DNA of 64,000 nt from Candidatus Onthocola gallistercoris (lineage in GTDB: Bacteria; Bacillota; Clostridia; Lachnospirales; Lachnospiraceae), in NCBI GenBank assembly GCA_018715345.1, contig DVLT01000024.1, forward strand, positions 1-64,000. Reading direction: 5' to 3'. The stretch's first letter is position 1; every line of letters starts with the position of its first letter. This document shows positions 25,898 to 34,073 of this stretch, piece after piece. The position numbers and the translations under genes are program-made. Under the pieces are notes generated by a model that saw only the letters and a program-made list of their open reading frames with translations, was not told where the DNA came from and searched no databases.

Positions 25898-26704
25898 GTG
25901 AAAAAATTAGCAAGTTTGATTTTATGTATGATTCTTTCAGTGGCGGTCCTGTCCGGTTGTACTTCAGAAAGCGGGCTGACGAACGAAGAAATTTCTTCGC
26001 TGTATGATGTGGCGTCCATCCAGACGGCCACTGAACAGTATTTGCAAAATTTTGCGGCCATCAGTGATGAACAGGCAGACGAAATGCTTGCGGCGGACAG
26101 TCGGATGCTTTCTGCTGACAAGGATACAGCCAACGCGATCCGCAGCGGGCTTCAGTCGTGGAAGACAGCCAATGGTGATCTGGGAACATTGATTTCCATC
26201 GATCAGTTTGAGATAAAAGAGATGGACGATGGCATCGCCGGGACCATCCGAGCCACATTTGAACTTCGGACAGCGGAGTTTTCCGTAACCTTTTCAGAAG
26301 ATCTTTCATCGGTCACAGAGATATCCATCATACCGGATTATACGATGGGAGAGAAACTGCAGAAGGCCGGATTGAATACAGTCATGGGTATGGGAACCGT
26401 GTTTGTCGTGCTCATACTCATCAGTTTGATCATTTACGCCATGGGCTATATACCAAAGATCCAGGCCAGATTCGCAAAGGGCAAAGAAGAGACAGAAGTA
26501 TTGCCTTCTGAGGAAAAGGCACCGGTGATGGCGGCAGAGCCGCAAGATGGGGAACCGGAAACAGATGATACACAGTTGGTTGCTGTGATCACAGCAGCGA
26601 TCGCCGCTTCGGAAGATGTACCGGCCGATCAGCTTGTCGTCCGGTCTATCCGCAGAAGACCGTCGGCACATTGGAAACATTCACAGGATATGAGGAGGAT
26701 ATAA
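25898..26704 (+). CDS. Lipoprotein-type OadG/gamma subunit of the Na+ pump decarboxylase
   Basis: A 268-residue protein in three parts. Residues 1-25 are a lipoprotein signal with lipobox LSGC. Residues about 26-155 form an extracytoplasmic domain of unknown fold (TATEQYLQNFAAISDEQADEML...). A membrane helix (VFVVLILISLIIYAMGYIPKI) then leads to a cytoplasmic acidic linker and the OadG-like end TQLVAVITAAIAA with VVRSIRR. Gamma subunits normally have only the helix and tail and anchor the carboxyltransferase to the beta pump. I chose GTG 25898, six bases after GAGGTG; GTG 25889 is the alternative. It sits between the acyl-CoA carboxyltransferase and the biotin carrier. Confidence 0.82.
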   Translation: MKKLASLILCMILSVAVLSGCTSESGLTNEEISSLYDVASIQTATEQYLQNFAAISDEQADEMLAADSRMLSADKDTANAIRSGLQSWKTANGDLGTLISIDQFEIKEMDDGIAGTIRATFELRTAEFSVTFSEDLSSVTEISIIPDYTMGEKLQKAGLNTVMGMGTVFVVLILISLIIYAMGYIPKIQARFAKGKEETEVLPSEEKAPVMAAEPQDGEPETDDTQLVAVITAAIAASEDVPADQLVVRSIRRRPSAHWKHSQDMRRI

Positions 26705-26706
26705 GC

Positions 26707-27075
26707 ATGAAAAGCTATACAATAACAGTAAACGGACAGGTATATGATGTGACAGTTGAAGAGAAAAAAGCAGATGGACAGGCGGCAGCAGCGCCAAAAG
26801 CTCCGACGCCAAAGGCTCCAGCTCTAAAGGCTGCGGCGGCCAGACCGGCTGGAAACGAGGGGGCGATCAAAGTCAATTCCCCCATGCCCGGGAAAATTCT
26901 TGAAGTTAAAGCGGCAGTGGGCCAGAGCGTGAAGAGGGGCGAAGTTCTCATGATCCTGGAAGCCATGAAGATGGAAAATGAAATCGTAGCTCCGGAAGAC
27001 GGTGTGATCGCGGATATCAAAGTGGCTGCCGGAAGCGCAGTGGAAGCTGGGGATATCCTGGCGTCATTAAACTAG
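26707..27075 (+). CDS. Biotin carboxyl carrier protein (MmdC/GcdC type)
   Basis: A 122-residue biotin carrier. An N-terminal segment (MKSYTITVNGQVYDVTVEE) is joined by a flexible Ala/Pro/Lys linker, about residues 30-60, to a biotinyl domain whose acceptor Lys lies in LEAMKMENEI. The carrier visits the carboxyltransferase and the beta pump in turn. The start at 26707 follows AGGAGG, two bases after the gamma-subunit stop. It is the only biotin domain in the operon, so both carboxyltransferases presumably share it. Confidence 0.95.
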   Translation: MKSYTITVNGQVYDVTVEEKKADGQAAAAPKAPTPKAPALKAAAARPAGNEGAIKVNSPMPGKILEVKAAVGQSVKRGEVLMILEAMKMENEIVAPEDGVIADIKVAAGSAVEAGDILASLN

Positions 27076-27121
27076 TCAGTAAACAGACAAAACATAAGAT
27101 GGACAACAGGAGGTTCGTTTA

Positions 27122-28273
27122 ATGAGTTACATTGTTGATACGCTTGGGAACCTGCTGCACCAGACCGCTTTTTTCAATCTGACCGTTGGAAATTTTGTAA
27201 TGGTCCTGGTCGCCTGCGTGTTTCTTTATTTAGCGATAAAAAAAGGATATGAACCGCTGCTGCTTATTCCGATCGCATTCGGAATGCTTCTGGTCAATCT
27301 TTATCCGGACATCATGTTGGAGGCTAAAGATTCATCCAATGGCATCGGCGGACTGCTGCACTATTTTTATCTTCTGGACGAATGGAGTATATTACCTTCC
27401 CTGATCTTCCTAGGAGTGGGGGCGATGACCGATTTTGGTCCGTTGATCGCCAATCCCATCAGTTTCCTCATGGGCGCGGCTGCCCAGTTGGGAATCTTTG
27501 TGGCTTACATCATTGCCATCCTTCTGGGATTCAATGATAAAGCCGCTGCTGCGATTTCCATCATAGGCGGCGCCGATGGCCCCACATCCATCTTCCTTGC
27601 AGGAAAACTGGGCCAAGGAGCGCTCATGGGACCGATAGCTGTGGCTGCTTATTCCTATATGTCCCTTGTCCCGATCATCCAGCCGCCGATCATGAAGCTG
27701 TTTACGACAAAGGAAGAACGGGCGATCAAAATGGAACAGCTTCGGCCTGTATCCAAACTGGAAAAGATCCTTTTTCCGATTATTGTAACGATCGTGGTGG
27801 TACTGATCCTGCCAACGACAGCACCGTTGATCGGTATGCTGATGCTGGGAAATCTGTTCCGGGAATCCGGTGTGGTCAAACAGTTGACGGAAACCGCGTC
27901 CAACGCGCTGATGTATATTGTCGTTATCATATTGGGAACATCTGTCGGCGCCACAACAAGCGCGGAAGCTTTCCTGAATCTGGACACATTAAAGATCGTC
28001 GCTCTGGGCCTGATCGCTTTTGCTTTTGGTACGGCAGGCGGTGTATGGTTGGGTAAGCTGTTGTGCAAACTGACCCATGGAAAGATCAATCCGCTGATCG
28101 GATCGGCCGGCGTATCCGCCGTTCCCATGGCCGCCCGTGTATCACAGAAAGTGGGAGCGGAAGAAGATCCCACCAATTTCCTGCTGATGCACGCAATGGG
28201 ACCAAACGTGGCGGGTGTTATCGGCACGGCGGTGGCTGCCGGTACATTTATGGCGATTTTTGGTGTTATGTAG
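27122..28273 (+). CDS. oadB: Sodium-translocating decarboxylase beta subunit (OadB/MmdB)
   Basis: The membrane subunit that decarboxylates carboxybiotin and exports Na+. The 383-residue protein has about ten hydrophobic segments and the hallmark IGGADGPTSIFLAGKL with the Na+-binding Asp, as well as LMHAMGPNVAGVIGTAVAAG near the C-terminus and GAMTDFGPLIANP near residue 105. GGAGG precedes the ATG. Its presence means the operon can convert carboxybiotin breakdown into a sodium gradient. Confidence 0.96.
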   Translation: MSYIVDTLGNLLHQTAFFNLTVGNFVMVLVACVFLYLAIKKGYEPLLLIPIAFGMLLVNLYPDIMLEAKDSSNGIGGLLHYFYLLDEWSILPSLIFLGVGAMTDFGPLIANPISFLMGAAAQLGIFVAYIIAILLGFNDKAAAAISIIGGADGPTSIFLAGKLGQGALMGPIAVAAYSYMSLVPIIQPPIMKLFTTKEERAIKMEQLRPVSKLEKILFPIIVTIVVVLILPTTAPLIGMLMLGNLFRESGVVKQLTETASNALMYIVVIILGTSVGATTSAEAFLNLDTLKIVALGLIAFAFGTAGGVWLGKLLCKLTHGKINPLIGSAGVSAVPMAARVSQKVGAEEDPTNFLLMHAMGPNVAGVIGTAVAAGTFMAIFGVM

Positions 28274-28294
28274 AATAGACGGAGGTAAAGATAA

Positions 28295-29707
28295 ATGGCA
28301 GAACAAGTAAAAAAACCGGTGAAAATTACCGAGACAGTGTTACGAGACGCACATCAGTCTCTGATCGCCACCCGGATGACGACGGAACAGATGCTTCCCA
28401 TCGTGGAGAAGATGGACAAGGTGGGCTATCATTCAGTGGAATGCTGGGGCGGCGCCACCTATGACGCATGTCTGCGTTTCCTTAAGGAAGATCCTTGGGA
28501 TAGGCTGCGCAAATTAAGAGACGGATTCAAGCATACAAAACTTCAGATGTTGTTCCGGGGACAAAATATATTGGGATATCGTCATTATGCAGATGATGTG
28601 GTGGAATATTTTGTACAGAAGTCCATCGCCAATGGTATTGATATCATCCGGATATTTGATGCCTTAAACGATATACGGAATCTGCAGACAGCAGTAAATG
28701 CGACAAAAAAAGAAGGCGGACATGCCCAGGTGGCGCTCAGTTACACGTTGGGAGACGCCTATACGATGGATTACTGGAAGGATATCGCAAAGCGCATTGA
28801 AGATATTGGCGCAGATTCCATCTGTATCAAAGATATGGCTGGACTTTTGCTTCCCTATGCGGCCACTGAGCTTGTGTCCGGATTAAAGGAAACGGTCCAT
28901 ATCCCGGTCCAGCTTCATACACACTACACCAGCGGTGTGGCATCCATGACTTATATGCGGGCGGTGGAAGCCGGCTGCGATGTGATCGATACGGCCATTT
29001 CTCCTTTTGCTCTGGGAACGAGCCAGCCGGCAACAGAGGTCATGGTGGAAACCTTTAAAGGAACGGTTTATGATACAGGGTTGGATATGAATCTGCTGGC
29101 AGAGATCGCCGACTATTTCCGCCCCATCCGGGAAGAAGCATTGGATTCCGGTTTGATGAGCACCAAGGTACTTGGGACCGATATCAAAACACTTATGTAC
29201 CAGGTTCCGGGCGGAATGCTTTCCAATCTGGTCTCCCAGTTGAAGGAAGCCCATGCGGAAGATAAATATTATCAGGTTTTGGAAGAGATCCCGCGGGTCC
29301 GCAAAGATTTTGGCGAACCGCCCTTGGTCACGCCATCTTCTCAGATCGTGGGTACCCAGGCGGTCCTCAATGTATTGATGGGTGAGCGGTATAAGATGAT
29401 CACAAAAGAAAGCCGTGCGCTTTTGAAAGGCGAGTACGGTCAGACTGTGAAGCCATTTGATAAAGAAGTTCAGAAGAAGGCCATCGGAGATGAGGAACCC
29501 ATCACCTGCCGTCCGGCGGATCTGCTTCCAAATGAATTGGAGAAGATCGAAAAAGAGATGGCCCAGTGGAAACAGCAGGATGAGGATGTGCTTTCCTATG
29601 CCTTGTTCCCCCAGGTGGCTGTGGAGTTTTTCAAATATCGTCAGGCTCAGCAGACAAAGGTGGATGAAACGATAGCGGATACGGAAAATGGCGCCTATCC
29701 AGTATGA
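28295..29707 (+). CDS. oadA: Oxaloacetate/pyruvate carboxyltransferase subunit (OadA/5S-like)
   Basis: A 470-residue TIM-barrel carboxyltransferase that exchanges CO2 between oxaloacetate and biotin. Seen are ITETVLRDAHQSLIATRM (metal-binding Asp), CWGGATYDACLRFL, LFRGQN, IFDALND, CIKDMAGLL with the carbamylated-Lys position and LHTHYTSG with the two metal His. It ends after the conserved carboxylase domain (ADLLPNELEK) and has no biotinyl domain, so it resembles the 5S subunit of transcarboxylase and must use the separate carrier. It is the last gene of the operon. Confidence 0.94.
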   Translation: MAEQVKKPVKITETVLRDAHQSLIATRMTTEQMLPIVEKMDKVGYHSVECWGGATYDACLRFLKEDPWDRLRKLRDGFKHTKLQMLFRGQNILGYRHYADDVVEYFVQKSIANGIDIIRIFDALNDIRNLQTAVNATKKEGGHAQVALSYTLGDAYTMDYWKDIAKRIEDIGADSICIKDMAGLLLPYAATELVSGLKETVHIPVQLHTHYTSGVASMTYMRAVEAGCDVIDTAISPFALGTSQPATEVMVETFKGTVYDTGLDMNLLAEIADYFRPIREEALDSGLMSTKVLGTDIKTLMYQVPGGMLSNLVSQLKEAHAEDKYYQVLEEIPRVRKDFGEPPLVTPSSQIVGTQAVLNVLMGERYKMITKESRALLKGEYGQTVKPFDKEVQKKAIGDEEPITCRPADLLPNELEKIEKEMAQWKQQDEDVLSYALFPQVAVEFFKYRQAQQTKVDETIADTENGAYPV

Positions 29708-29742
29708 CAAAAGTATAAATAACAAAACAGTCGATATATTTT

Positions 29743-29793
29743 ACGCCCTTACAGGCAAGTATAGACATTTGAACTTGCTGCCTGTAAGGGCGT
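29743..29793. terminator. Long hairpin between oadA and nrdD
   Basis: ACGCCCTTACAGGCAAG pairs with CTTGCTGCCTGTAAGGGCGT, the right arm having a three-base bulge. T-runs are short on both sides; it lies between the two converging genes. Confidence 0.7.
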
Positions 29794-29823
29794 TTGCCAT
29801 AGGTATGATACCATTTGCTGGAT

Positions 29824-32202
29824 TCAGTGGGCCTGTATAAATTTTTTGATATTGGCAGTATTGGCGTAGGTGTCAAAAGTACCATCGTGGAGAACAACAA
29901 GGGTGGGCGCCTGACGGATATCGTATTGGCGACTCAGTTCCACTTCCCGGGAAGCGTCAATGACTTCGTAAGGTATACATGCCTCGCTTAAAAGTCTGCC
30001 TGCGATCTGGCAGTTGGGGCAAGTGGGAGTGGTAAAGAGAAAGAGCTGATCCGGATCGGATAAAGGACGGATACCGTTATTTTCCGCCGGAGTATCTTCA
30101 CAGGGGACTTCTTCACGTGTATCAAAAATGGATGCCGGTTCGATGGAATAAAGCTTCCGATCTTTAAATTCCTGAGCCTTGCCATCGTTCCAGTTTTGGA
30201 TGGGACGATAATAGCCGGTGATCCGGCTGTATACCTCTGTTTTCTGACCGCATACGGGGCAGGTATACTGCTCACCGGCGATGTAACCGTGATCTTTGCA
30301 CACCGAATAGGTGGGCGAAAGGGTGTAATAAGGCAGCTTATAGTTGACTGCGATTTTACGCACCAGGCCGGCGGCTGCCTTCCAGTCGGGCAGTTTTTCG
30401 CCCAGGAAAGCGTGGAATACTGTTCCGGAGGTGTACAATGTCTGCAGCTCATCCTGGATATCCAGCGCCTCAAATATATCATCGGTGTACCCAACTGGGA
30501 GATGGGAACTGTTGGTATAGTAAGGCGTACCGTTCTCATTTGCCGTGATGATGTCCGGGAATTGCTCCACGTCATGCTTGGCCAGACGGTAGGCGGTGGA
30601 TTCGGCCGGAGTGGCTTCCAGATTGTACAGGTCGCCATACATCTCTTGATAGTCGGATAAACATTCCCGCATATGGTTCAGCACGTCTCGGGTGAACTTT
30701 TGGGCCTGGGTATGGGTCAGATCTTTGCGGAGCCATCGGGCATTAAGACAAGCTTCATTCATACCCACCAGGCCGATGGTGGAAAAGTGATTTTCAAATG
30801 TTGCCAGATAACGTTTTGTATAAGGATACAAGCCTTCATTTAGAAGTTTTGTGATGATGGTCCGCTTTGTCTTTAAAGACCGGGCGGCGATATCCATCAT
30901 ACGGTCCAGCCGGTGGTAAAATTCACCTTCATCATTGGAAAGATAGGCAATACGGGGCATATTGATGGTCACCACGCCCACAGAACCGGTGCTTTCACCG
31001 CTGCCGAAGAAGCCGCCGGATTTTTTCCTCAGTTCCCTCAAGTCCAGACGGAGACGGCAGCACATGCTCCTCACATCCCCCGGCTCCATGTCACTGTTGA
31101 TGTAATTGGAAAAATAGGGTGTGCCATATTTGGATGTCATCTCAAAAAGCAGACGGTTGTTTTCCGTATCTGACCAGTCAAAATCCTTTGTTATGGAATA
31201 GGTGGGAATGGGATACTGGAATCCCCGGCCATTGGCGTCCCCCTCGATCATGGTTTCGATGAAAGCTTTGTTGATCATATCCATTTCTTTTTTACAGTCT
31301 TTGTACTTGAAATCCATGGATTTGCCGCCCACGATGGCCGGCATTTCCGCCAGGTCGTCCGGTACTGTCCAGTCCAGGGTGATGTTGGAAAAAGGCGCCT
31401 GGGTACCCCAGCGGCTGGGGGTGTTTACACCAAAGACAAAGGACTCGATGCACTTTTTCACTTCCCGGTAGGATAGATGATCTGTTTTGATAAAAGGCGC
31501 CAGATAAGTATCAAAAGAAGAAAAAGCCTGGGCGCCTGCCCATTCGTTCTGCATGATGCCAAGAAAATTCACCATCTGATTGCACAGGGTGGCCAGATGT
31601 TTTGCAGGAGCAGAAGTGATCTTGCCGGGAATGCCGCCAAGCCCTTCCAAAAGCAGCTGCTTTAAGGACCAGCCGGCGCAGTAACCGGTGAGCATGGACA
31701 GATCGTGGATATGGATATCCGCGTTGCGGTGGGCATCGGCGATCTCTGGATCATAAATTTCGGAAAGCCAATAATTGGCAGTGATGGCGCCGGAATTGCT
31801 CAGGATCAGTCCGCCCACCGAATAGGTGACGGTGGAGTTTTCCTTGACCCGCCAGTCATTGACTTTAACATAATTGTTGACGATTTCTTTGTAGTCCAGA
31901 ATGGTGGATTTCATATTGCGGATCTTTTCCCGCTGTTTCCGGTATAGGATGTAGGCTTTAGCCACTTCGCCATAGCCCGCATTGCCAAGCACCTGTTCCA
32001 CACTGTCCTGGATGTCTTCCACCTGTATGCAGCCCTCTTTAACTTTGGGGGCAAAATCCGCGGTGACTTTCAATGTGAGAAAGTCGATGATATCCGGATG
32101 GTACGGCGTATTGCAGGCATTAAAAGCTTTGGTGATGGCTTGGTTGATCTTGGATAGATGAAAATCGACGATCTGTCCGTCGCGTTTGATGACCTGATAC
32201 AT
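29824..32202 (-). CDS. nrdD: Anaerobic ribonucleoside-triphosphate reductase with fused C-terminal redoxin
   Basis: Class III reductase making dNTPs without oxygen by a glycyl radical. The 792-residue protein has an N-terminal ATP cone (VIKRDGQIVDFHLSKI), the catalytic barrel (CCRLRLDLREL), the zinc region CKDH...CPVCG, and the glycyl-radical loop RITGYYRPIQNW with Gly663. It then runs on about 75 residues past the usual end into a glutaredoxin-like domain (LFLFTTPTCPNCQ, Cys728 and Cys731; cis-Pro in QAPTLVVLHDG). This suggests electrons come from a thiol redoxin instead of formate. No nrdG activase gene is adjacent. The start follows GGGAG. Confidence 0.95.
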   Translation of the reverse strand: MYQVIKRDGQIVDFHLSKINQAITKAFNACNTPYHPDIIDFLTLKVTADFAPKVKEGCIQVEDIQDSVEQVLGNAGYGEVAKAYILYRKQREKIRNMKSTILDYKEIVNNYVKVNDWRVKENSTVTYSVGGLILSNSGAITANYWLSEIYDPEIADAHRNADIHIHDLSMLTGYCAGWSLKQLLLEGLGGIPGKITSAPAKHLATLCNQMVNFLGIMQNEWAGAQAFSSFDTYLAPFIKTDHLSYREVKKCIESFVFGVNTPSRWGTQAPFSNITLDWTVPDDLAEMPAIVGGKSMDFKYKDCKKEMDMINKAFIETMIEGDANGRGFQYPIPTYSITKDFDWSDTENNRLLFEMTSKYGTPYFSNYINSDMEPGDVRSMCCRLRLDLRELRKKSGGFFGSGESTGSVGVVTINMPRIAYLSNDEGEFYHRLDRMMDIAARSLKTKRTIITKLLNEGLYPYTKRYLATFENHFSTIGLVGMNEACLNARWLRKDLTHTQAQKFTRDVLNHMRECLSDYQEMYGDLYNLEATPAESTAYRLAKHDVEQFPDIITANENGTPYYTNSSHLPVGYTDDIFEALDIQDELQTLYTSGTVFHAFLGEKLPDWKAAAGLVRKIAVNYKLPYYTLSPTYSVCKDHGYIAGEQYTCPVCGQKTEVYSRITGYYRPIQNWNDGKAQEFKDRKLYSIEPASIFDTREEVPCEDTPAENNGIRPLSDPDQLFLFTTPTCPNCQIAGRLLSEACIPYEVIDASREVELSRQYDIRQAPTLVVLHDGTFDTYANTANIKKFIQAH

Positions 32203-32240
32203 AAAAAGCAGCTCCCTTCTGTAGATGTACGTCGATTCTT

Positions 32241-32270
32241 ATTATAGTACGGTTCGAAGGAAGCTGTCAA
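32241..32270 (-). promoter_or_regulatory. Promoter of nrdD
   Basis: On the minus strand TTGACA, 18 bp, TATAAT; both hexamers are consensus. Confidence 0.75.
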
Positions 32271-32276
32271 CAGAAA

Positions 32277-32323
32277 CAACTATATATAGTATATATTTGT
32301 GTAATATAAACAATATATTGTAC
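32277..32323. promoter_or_regulatory. Two tandem NrdR boxes
   Basis: Cores CTATATATAG (32280-32289) and CAATATATTG (32311-32320) each match the CWATATATWG core of the NrdR box. Their centres are 31 bp apart, about three helical turns, as in known NrdR sites. They lie just upstream of the nrdD -35. Confidence 0.75.
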
Positions 32324-32371
32324 TAAAAACATAAGCGGCTATACCGGACTTTTGGTGCATGACGTTTCCTT

Positions 32372-33793
32372 TTAGGATGCGAACCACACATCCAGAAGCC
32401 GGGAAAGACCTGTTTCCAGCTGATCCATGGGCAAAGCGGCATACCCCAGGATGATGTGATCGTCAAAAGCAGAAGAAGATCGGGTATCCATAGAGTAGTC
32501 CGAAACCTGATACAGTCGGATCCCTTGCTCTGCTGCTTGGGACAAGAGTTGGGTAGTTGTGCGTCCGTCCTTGAAATGCAGGAGCATATGAAGACCGGAA
32601 TTTTCACCGGAAATAGTGAGAAACTGCCTGTAAGGTTGGAAAGCTTTTAAGATATAGTCTCTTTTTTCTTTATATACGTTGCGCATACGGTTTAAATGAC
32701 GTTCAAACTGCCCGCGGCGGATAAAGAGCGTGAGAAACTTCTGCTCAGATCGGGATACGCTGCTGCTGTAAAAAGAAAGTTGCTGTCGATAGCGACTTAA
32801 CAGCGATGGCGGCAGGACCATATAGCCCACACGCATGGCAGGAGTCAAAGCCTTGGAAAAGGTACCCATATAAATGACATGGCCGGATGTATCGATGCCT
32901 TGAAGAGACGGGATGGGGCGACCTTTGTAGCGAAATTCACTGTCATAGTCATCTTCGATGATATAGCGGTCTGGACAGTTTCCGGCCCAGGCCAAAAGCT
33001 CCAAACGGCGTTTAATGGGCATGACGATACCTGTGGGAAAGTGGTGGGACGGCATCACATAGGCAACGGATGCACCGGAATGGTACAGGTCGTCCATATG
33101 GATGCCGGATCCATCCATGGAAACGGGAACGGTGGAAGCACCAATATGGGACAGGACCTGATAAGCCTGGAAATAGCCGGGATTTTCCACGGCATAGACC
33201 GCCTTTGCACCCAGCAGCTGATAAAGCAGGATAAGAAGAAAATCCGTACCTGCGCCTACGATGACCTGGGATGCATCGCAACGCACGCCCCGGGACTGGT
33301 GGAGATATCCGGCGATGGCCTGACGCAGTCCCAGATCCCCTTGGGGATCGCCGGGCAGGAGAAGATTATCCTGACTGTCATTATAAAGGATGTCTTTCAT
33401 CGTTTTTTTCCAGATATTATAAGGAAAATATTCCAAGTCAATGCCATTGGGATTAAAATCGAAACAGACGGATGAAGGGGAAGCGGGCCTTGGAGATGGG
33501 GGGATGGCAGGGGCGTCTGATGGAAAGATCGCCGGAATATGGTTGGTGATATCGCATATATAATAACCTTGTTTTGGACGGGATTCGATATAGCCTTCCG
33601 CATTCAGTTGTCCATAAGCCATATCCACTGTATTGCGGCTGACCTGCAGGTGGACGGAAAGCTGCCTGGTGGAGGGCAGACGATCGCCTGGGCGAAGATT
33701 ACCGCTTCGTATTTCCGCGCAGATATAGTCATAGATCTGCATATAGATCGGTTCTTTGGAATGGGTATCGATATTAAATGTGATGACAGACAT
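32372..33793 (-). CDS. MocR-type regulator (GntR winged helix fused to aminotransferase domain)
   Basis: A 473-residue PLP-dependent transcription factor. Residues about 10-80 are a GntR winged helix (EPIYMQIYDYICAEIRSG, RLPSTRQLSVHLQVSRNTV); the rest is a fold-type I aminotransferase domain with the internal PLP Lys in GTFSKALTPAMRVGY, the Asp of IIEDDYDSEFRY and Asn of VENPGY. Members such as PdxR and GabR control vitamin B6 or amino-acid genes. No pdxST or gab genes are nearby, so the target is unknown; two repeated GGATATCC sites at its own promoter suggest autoregulation. The ribosome site is GGAGG. Confidence 0.92.
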   Translation of the reverse strand: MSVITFNIDTHSKEPIYMQIYDYICAEIRSGNLRPGDRLPSTRQLSVHLQVSRNTVDMAYGQLNAEGYIESRPKQGYYICDITNHIPAIFPSDAPAIPPSPRPASPSSVCFDFNPNGIDLEYFPYNIWKKTMKDILYNDSQDNLLLPGDPQGDLGLRQAIAGYLHQSRGVRCDASQVIVGAGTDFLLILLYQLLGAKAVYAVENPGYFQAYQVLSHIGASTVPVSMDGSGIHMDDLYHSGASVAYVMPSHHFPTGIVMPIKRRLELLAWAGNCPDRYIIEDDYDSEFRYKGRPIPSLQGIDTSGHVIYMGTFSKALTPAMRVGYMVLPPSLLSRYRQQLSFYSSSVSRSEQKFLTLFIRRGQFERHLNRMRNVYKEKRDYILKAFQPYRQFLTISGENSGLHMLLHFKDGRTTTQLLSQAAEQGIRLYQVSDYSMDTRSSSAFDDHIILGYAALPMDQLETGLSRLLDVWFAS

Positions 33794-33830
33794 GAATCAA
33801 CCTCCGATGGATCCGCTTTGCGAGAATGTT

Positions 33831-33898
33831 CCAGGATATCCGGCTGATCCTGCAAAGCGAGTGATAGGAACATTATAACATATGACAGGATATCCGCC
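33831..33898. promoter_or_regulatory. Twin CAGGATATCCG repeats at the MocR promoter
   Basis: AGGATATCCG occurs at 33833-33842 and again at 33887-33896, 54 bp apart in the same orientation. The distal copy overlaps the spacer of a minus-strand TATAAT (33872-33877), the other lies in the leader. CGCTTTGC/GCAAAGCG and TGTTCC/GGAACA inverted repeats lie in and around them. Confidence 0.5.
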
Positions 33899-33965
33899 AC
33901 ACATTTGTACAAAATGACGAAAATACCAGGAAATTTAAATAAGGGCTTTTAAAAAAAAATAAGTG

Positions 33966-33974
33966 TGCTATAAT
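33966..33974 (+). promoter_or_regulatory. Extended -10 promoter of thlA
   Basis: TGCTATAAT fits TGNTATAAT. The -35 region is a poor match. Confidence 0.65.
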
Positions 33975-33986
33975 TTTTAATGTGGG

Positions 33987-34004
33987 TAGTTAAATTTTTA
34001 ACAC
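33987..34004. promoter_or_regulatory. Predicted Rex operator of thlA
   Basis: TAGTTAA-ATTT-TTAACAC matches the Rex site TTGTTAA-N4-TTAACAA at 12 of 14 positions and is itself nearly symmetrical. It starts about 12 bp after the -10, where a bound repressor would block initiation or early elongation. Confidence 0.7.
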
Positions 34005-34073
34005 ACCGATCCCATTACAAAAATCAGGATATGTGAATCGGAAAACCTCAAGAAAAGAGAAGGAGATTTAGCA

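Noticed and set aside
24431-29707. A plain oxaloacetate decarboxylase or plain methylmalonyl-CoA decarboxylase operon
   Set aside because: Neither explains the presence of both carboxyltransferase subunits with a single carrier, so both names were avoided.
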